A stretch of 9,020 bases of DNA from Chthoniobacter sp. (GTDB taxonomy: Bacteria; Verrucomicrobiota; Verrucomicrobiia; Chthoniobacterales; Chthoniobacteraceae): positions 1 through 9,020 of the forward strand of contig JANXWQ010000161.1 in NCBI GenBank assembly GCA_025351065.1. The letters are read 5' to 3'. Positions 5,756 to 9,020 of the stretch are shown in pieces. Under the pieces are notes generated by a model. The model was not told the origin of the DNA. It saw only the letters and a list, made by a program, of their open reading frames with translations, and did not search any database. Position numbers and translations under genes: made by a program. Each line of letters begins with the position of its first letter. Positions within the stretch are counted from its first letter, which is position 1.

Positions 5756-6652
5756 ATGTTTGCCAACTCTCTCCCAAGAACCATTCGCGCAGCTTTCTTC
5801 ATCCTCCTCGCCGTCGCGCCGCTGCGCGCGGCGGAACCGGTGGTGCCGGAGGATGTGGTCTTCGAGCGCGACGTCGAGTTTTCCAATGCCGCCGACCAGC
5901 ACCTCCAGCTCGATCTCGCCCGTCCGAAAAATGGCGACGGGCCGTTTCCGGCGATCGTCTGCATTCACGGCGGCGGCTTCCGCGCGGGAACGCGCGACGG
6001 TTACGACAAGCTTTGCATGACGCTGGCGCAGCGCGACTATGTGGCGGTGACGATCACCTATCGGCTCTCGCCCGGCGCGCAGTTCCCGGCGGCGGTGCAG
6101 GACTGCAAGGCGGCTGTGCGCTGGCTGCGCGCCAACGCCACGAAATATCACGTCGATCCCGCCCGCATCGGCGCGACCGGCGGCTCCGCGGGCGGGCATC
6201 TCGCGCTGTTCCTCGGCGTGACCGCGGGTGCGAAGGAATTTGAGGGCGAGGGGAATCTCGACCAGTCGAGCGCGGTGAGTTGCGTGGTGAGTTATTCCGG
6301 GCCGAGCGATTTCACAAAATCGTACGGCAAGAGCGTGGATGCCGCGGAGGTGCTGCCGCTTTTCTTCGGCGGCGATCTCACGACGAAGCTGCGCGAGCAC
6401 ATCGCCGGCAGCCCGCTCGCGTGGGTCACGCCGCACGCCGCGCCGACGCTGTGCATCCACGGCACGGCGGACAACTACGTGGCCTTCGAGCAGGCGCAGT
6501 GGATGGTCGAGCGGCTGAAAGCGTGCGGCGTCGAGGCCGAGTTGCTCGCGTTTGAAGGCGCGGGCCACGGCCTGAAAGGCGACGACGCGCGGAAGGCGGA
6601 CGCCGCGATGCTGGCGTTTTTCGACGCGCATCTGCATCCCGGCGGGCGCTGA
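5756..6652 (+). CDS. Secreted alpha/beta hydrolase (esterase/lipase, HSL/BD-FAE-like)
   Basis: This 298-residue serine hydrolase is probably exported. Residues 1-25 form a signal peptide with a basic start, a hydrophobic core (AAFFILLAVAPL) and an Ala-rich cleavage site near LRAAEP. The fold follows with the oxyanion motif HGGGF (His71), the nucleophile elbow GGSAGGH (Ser144), the acid Asp239 in HGTADNYV, and the catalytic His271 in GAGHG. Such enzymes (hormone-sensitive-lipase or ferulic-acid-esterase-like) remove acyl or aryl esters, often from plant polysaccharides; the substrate cannot be read from the sequence. The length is normal for the family. The gene is monocistronic as far as can be seen, with 94 bases to the next gene. 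No Shine-Dalgarno is present. A weak -10 (CAGACT, 5743-5748) lies seven bases before the ATG, again suggesting little or no leader. Confidence 0.88.
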   Translation: MFANSLPRTIRAAFFILLAVAPLRAAEPVVPEDVVFERDVEFSNAADQHLQLDLARPKNGDGPFPAIVCIHGGGFRAGTRDGYDKLCMTLAQRDYVAVTITYRLSPGAQFPAAVQDCKAAVRWLRANATKYHVDPARIGATGGSAGGHLALFLGVTAGAKEFEGEGNLDQSSAVSCVVSYSGPSDFTKSYGKSVDAAEVLPLFFGGDLTTKLREHIAGSPLAWVTPHAAPTLCIHGTADNYVAFEQAQWMVERLKACGVEAELLAFEGAGHGLKGDDARKADAAMLAFFDAHLHPGGR

Positions 6653-6708
6653 TTTCCGGCCGAAAGGCGCGCGCATTTTTCGCCCATCGCGGGCGGCGAG
6701 ATGTTGCA

Positions 6709-6736
6709 TTGACCGGCCTCCGCGCCTCGCTAGCCT
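6709..6736 (+). promoter_or_regulatory. Putative promoter of the deoxyhypusine-synthase-like gene
   Basis: TTGACC at 6709-6714, a 16-base spacer, and TAGCCT at 6731-6736. The -10 is followed by only ten bases before the ATG at 6747, so the transcript would start about three to five bases upstream of the codon. No Shine-Dalgarno is present. Confidence 0.55.
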
Positions 6737-6746
6737 GCGCCGTCCC

Positions 6747-7916
6747 ATGAGTTCGCTGAACAAAAAATTTCCGCGCCTGCTGCCGGAACCCATTCGCAAA
6801 GGAGCCAAGGTCGCCGACCTCATCGACACCGCTTTCAAAGCCTACAATGGCGGCCGGCTCGCCGAGGCCTGCCGCCTTTTTTCGGGCAAAATGATCGCGG
6901 GCGACGGCTGCGTGGGCATGTCGCTGACCGGTGCGCTCACGCCTGCGGGGCTGGGCCGCTCGGCCATCGTGCCGCTGCTGAAGGCGGGCTTTGTGGACTG
7001 GATCATTTCGACCGGCGCGAACCTCTACCACGATCTCCACTACGGGCTCGGCATGCACCTTTTCGCCGGCTCGCCGTTTTTGAACGACGTGGATTTGCGC
7101 CGCGACGGCATCATCCGCATCTACGACGTGCTCTTCGACTACGACGTTCTGCTCGATACCGACGCCTTCGTCCGCCACGTCATCCAAGGGCCGGAATTTC
7201 AGCGCACCATGGGCAGCGACGAGTTCCACTTTCTCCTCGGCAAATACGTCGCCGAGCGCGAGCGCAAACTGGGGATCAAGGAAACCAGCGTGCTCAGCGC
7301 CGCCTACCGCTATGGCGTCCCCGTTTTCACCAGCTCGCCGGGCGACAGCTCCATCGGCATGAACGTAGCCGCGATGGCGCTGCGTGACTCGAAGCTGCTC
7401 ATCGACACGAACCGCGACGTGAACCAGACCGCGGCTATCGTCTATGGCGCAAAGTCGGGCGGCGCGACTTCGAGCGTCTTCATCCTCGGCGGCGGTTCGC
7501 CGAAAAATTTCATGCTGCAAACGGAGCCGCAGATTCAGGAAGTCATGGGCATCGAGGAGCGCGGACACGACTACTTCCTGCAATGCACCGACGCCCGCCC
7601 CGACACCGGCGGCCTCAGCGGCGCGACGCCCGGCGAGGCCGTGAGCTGGGGCAAAATCGACCCGGAAAATCTGCCCGATTGCGTGGTCTGCTACGCCGAC
7701 TCCACCATCACCCTCCCGCTCATCACCGCCTACGCTTTGACGAAGGCTAAGCCGCGCAAACTCAAGCGCCTCTACGACCGCCGCGATGCGCTCTACGCGA
7801 AGCTGCGCGCGCAGTATTTGAAGCACGGCCAGGTCACGAAAGTCGAACACCGCACCGATCTCGCGAAGCTGAAACGCGGTCGCTCCGGCCGCTCCGTCAC
7901 CGGCACGAAGCGCTGA
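6747..7916 (+). CDS. Deoxyhypusine synthase-family protein (probable polyamine-modifying enzyme)
   Basis: This 389-residue protein matches the deoxyhypusine synthase family over its full length. Eukaryotic members move an aminobutyl group from spermidine to a lysine of eIF5A using NAD; bacteria lack eIF5A, and some bacterial homologues make homospermidine-type polyamines instead. Seen here: the Rossmann-like GCVGMSLTGALTPAGLGRS region, the STGANLYHDLHYGLG segment, the GGGSPKNF loop, and the AVSWGKI motif with Lys303 (codon at 7653-7655), which aligns with the catalytic lysine of the human enzyme (Lys329). YADSTITLPL follows as in the family. The C-terminal 35 residues are strongly basic and look like an extension. 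The next gene begins three bases after the stop, so the two are almost certainly translated together. Small-polyamine synthesis is the likeliest role; the actual acceptor is unknown. Confidence 0.88.
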   Translation: MSSLNKKFPRLLPEPIRKGAKVADLIDTAFKAYNGGRLAEACRLFSGKMIAGDGCVGMSLTGALTPAGLGRSAIVPLLKAGFVDWIISTGANLYHDLHYGLGMHLFAGSPFLNDVDLRRDGIIRIYDVLFDYDVLLDTDAFVRHVIQGPEFQRTMGSDEFHFLLGKYVAERERKLGIKETSVLSAAYRYGVPVFTSSPGDSSIGMNVAAMALRDSKLLIDTNRDVNQTAAIVYGAKSGGATSSVFILGGGSPKNFMLQTEPQIQEVMGIEERGHDYFLQCTDARPDTGGLSGATPGEAVSWGKIDPENLPDCVVCYADSTITLPLITAYALTKAKPRKLKRLYDRRDALYAKLRAQYLKHGQVTKVEHRTDLAKLKRGRSGRSVTGTKR

Positions 7917-7919
7917 CCC

Positions 7920-8498
7920 ATGCCGAAGCCCGATCCGCGCGCCCTGCTCTTCGAGCGCATCCGCACCCGCCCGGCGAAATTCGTCCACGTCCGCGGCGTG
8001 CCCTACACCGTCGCCGCCGAGACCGCCGAAAATCCCGACGACGCCGACCACCTCCACCTCACGCTCGAAGTCCCGCCCTTTGGCCGCCTCCGCGCCGCGG
8101 TGAATACTTTCTCCCGGCTCAACCGCGACGCCGGTTTCGACCCGCGCATCCGCATGGGCATCGTCTCCGCACCGTACGAGAAAAAGCCCGAGCCCGGCCT
8201 CGAAGAACTCCCCGGCCAGGACTACGCGCAACTTGAGGCCATCCTGCCGATTACGTACGAGCACTACGACCGCGAGCCGCTCGCCACTTTGCTCATGGAG
8301 AAAATGAAACGCGCCGTCCGCGCCGAAGTCTGGGGCGAGCTGTATGCGCGCGAGCACCTCGGCATCCATCAAATCCACAGCCGCCGCGCGAGCTGCGCCG
8401 TGAGCCTTGACCTGCACAACCGCGACGGTGCCCTCAAGCTCTACTACCCCGACGGCCTCTCCGAACTGCTGCTGTTCAAATTCTGCGGCCAGCCATAG
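7920..8498 (+). CDS. Uncharacterised protein coupled to the deoxyhypusine synthase-like gene
   Basis: I do not firmly recognise this 192-residue protein. It is soluble, with no signal peptide or membrane segment, and has a mixed alpha/beta pattern. Short patches resemble DUF2278/YukJ proteins as I remember them: an RAAVNTFSR strand near residue 58, GIHQIHSRRAS near 147-157 (compare GIHDIHMNQG), a downstream RDGALKLYYPDG turn, and a final LLLFKF strand. This is a low-confidence suggestion. The ATG lies three bases after the stop of the preceding gene, so they form a two-gene unit with probable translational coupling, and a shared function is likely. A large inverted repeat follows 47 bases after its stop. 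Codon use and GC match its neighbours. Confidence 0.8.
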   Translation: MPKPDPRALLFERIRTRPAKFVHVRGVPYTVAAETAENPDDADHLHLTLEVPPFGRLRAAVNTFSRLNRDAGFDPRIRMGIVSAPYEKKPEPGLEELPGQDYAQLEAILPITYEHYDREPLATLLMEKMKRAVRAEVWGELYAREHLGIHQIHSRRASCAVSLDLHNRDGALKLYYPDGLSELLLFKFCGQP

Positions 8499-8545
8499 CG
8501 GGCGCTGTTGGGTGGCGAGCGGGGTTGGGGCGGGTGGAAAAAACC

Positions 8546-8726
8546 TGTCATCCTGAGCGAAGTGTAGGCTTTGCGAAGCGCAGCCGAAGGACCTCCATCT
8601 TTTCCGTGGGCGGAGGCGGTGCGGTGCGCCTCCCAACCGCCACCTCCGCCCCGAAGAAAAAATTAGAGGTCCTTCGACTGCGTTCCCGCCCGCCTGCGCC
8701 CGCCGGGAACTCCGCTCAGGATGACA
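8546..8726. repeat. 181-bp nested inverted repeat of the TGTCATCCTGAGCG type
   Basis: The outer arms are TGTCATCCTGAGCG at 8546-8559 and its perfect complement at 8713-8726 (14 bp). An inner pair, CGAAGGACCTC at 8585-8595 and GAGGTCCTTCG at 8666-8676, is perfect over 11 bp. The core adds GCGGAGG at 8610-8616 with CCTCCGC at 8643-8649, and CGGT at 8617-8620 with ACCG at 8636-8639. The whole element can fold into one long interrupted cruciform. I recall the same TCATCCTGAGCGAAG/CGAAGGACCTC strings as a dispersed repeat in many unrelated genomes. There is no transposase inside. By position it may end transcription of the upstream unit. Confidence 0.85.
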
Positions 8727-8750
8727 GTTGTTTGGATTGTTCCGCGACGT

Positions 8751-8779
8751 TTGACCCCGCCCATGTCGCCGCGTAGGCT
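8751..8779 (+). promoter_or_regulatory. Putative ileS promoter
   Basis: TTGACC at 8751-8756, a 17-base spacer and TAGGCT at 8774-8779. The hexamers nearly repeat those before the deoxyhypusine-synthase-like gene (TTGACC/TAGCCT). A normal start would lie near 8786, leaving a leader of about 28 bases to the ATG. Confidence 0.5.
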
Positions 8780-8813
8780 CGCCGCCCTTTTCCAAAAAAA
8801 CCAGACGCGCGCG

Positions 8814-9020
8814 ATGAATTACAAAGACACCCTCCTTCTGCCGAAGACGGATTTCCCGATGAAGGCCGACCTCGTGCAGCGCGAGCCGGCGCGGCTGGCG
8901 CAGTGGGAGGGCGCGGGGCTTTACGGGCGCATCCAGGAGGCGCGGAAGGACGCGCCGCTTTTCGTGCTGCACGACGGCCCGCCCTTCGCGAATGGCGATG
9001 TCCACATGGGCACGGCGCTG
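8814..9020 (+). CDS. ileS: Isoleucyl-tRNA synthetase, N-terminal 69 residues (cut by window edge)
   Basis: This is the start of a class I aminoacyl-tRNA synthetase that charges tRNA-Ile in the cytoplasm. Seen: MNYKDTLLLPKTDFPMKADL, the standard opening of bacterial IleS, a helix REPARLAQWE, and the active-site strand FVLHDGPPFANGDVHMG. The HIGH signature reads HMGT (residues 64-67, bases 9003-9014), so the final His is Thr; I recall such variants in this enzyme family. The gene runs off the window after codon 69, so the editing and KMSKS regions cannot be checked. The ATG at 8814 matches the family start, with no obvious Shine-Dalgarno. It follows a promoter-like pair and a large inverted repeat, and so probably begins a new transcription unit. 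Confidence 0.95.
   Translation, partial: MNYKDTLLLPKTDFPMKADLVQREPARLAQWEGAGLYGRIQEARKDAPLFVLHDGPPFANGDVHMGTAL

Larger units (their letters stand above)
8499..8813. other. Intergenic region dominated by a nested inverted repeat
   Basis: These 315 bases separate the two-gene unit from ileS. Positions 8546-8726 are the inverted repeat described separately. The rest holds a G-rich 5' patch and the putative ileS promoter at 8751-8779. I see no gene. The one open frame here (plus, 8525-8776) translates the repeat itself (CHPERS-type peptide) and is not credible. Confidence 0.6.

Noticed and set aside
5522..6838. Long minus-strand open frame opposite the hydrolase gene
   Set aside because: Antisense to a gene with a full catalytic set and signal peptide; no recognisable protein.
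8525..8776. 83-codon plus-strand open frame in the ileS upstream region
   Set aside because: It is a translation of the nested inverted repeat (CHPERS-type), a well-known source of false proteins.
6426..9005. Very long open frame on the minus strand (859 codons) opposite the deoxyhypusine-synthase-like gene, its partner and ileS
   Set aside because: It runs across four real genes and the inverted repeat, has a composition rich in Arg, Ala, Gly and His typical of antisense frames in GC-rich DNA, and includes CHPERS-type peptide from the repeat.

Overview
This window is a high-GC, gene-dense bacterial chromosome segment. The gene set suggests a Verrucomicrobia-type genome: a Gram-negative PBP1A with a cysteine-bearing C-terminal extension, lipoproteins, a bacterial deoxyhypusine-synthase homologue, a threonine synthase/sulfur-carrier/NIL cluster, and promoters that start almost at the ATG. 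The phylum is inferred from gene content and style only, because there is no rRNA marker.

Layout. Positions 1-31 hold the edge of a dispersed TCTGCG-type repeat. A 52-residue lipoprotein gene (minus, 32-190) diverges from a class A penicillin-binding protein (plus, 331-2853). The PBP has an intact glycosyltransferase domain, but Thr replaces the catalytic Ser of its transpeptidase SxxK motif. A minus-strand run reads from 5443 down to 2974: a threonine-synthase-like PLP enzyme, a CysO/MoaD-like sulfur carrier ending in Gly-Gly, a NIL-domain protein, and an unrelated lipoprotein. The lipoprotein is flanked by a perfect 12-bp inverted repeat built on the integron core-site consensus, so it looks like a gene cassette that landed at the end of the operon. 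Then come three plus-strand genes: a secreted alpha/beta hydrolase (5756-6652), a deoxyhypusine-synthase-family enzyme (6747-7916), and an unrecognised gene 3 bases downstream of it (7920-8498). A 181-bp nested inverted repeat (8546-8726) separates these from the 5' end of ileS (8814 to the window edge).

How the genes may work together. The threonine synthase, sulfur carrier and NIL genes are closely packed in one direction. This resembles the CysM/CysO arrangement of actinobacteria, with the PLP partner changed from cysteine synthase to threonine synthase. I infer a sulfur-carrier-fed step at the O-phosphohomoserine branch point, possibly homocysteine formation, or a regulatory link between threonine and sulfur amino acid synthesis. 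The deoxyhypusine-synthase homologue and the gene after it are probably co-translated and may share a polyamine-related role. Several genes lack a Shine-Dalgarno sequence and have a -10-like hexamer only 7-10 bases before the ATG, which points to leaderless mRNAs.
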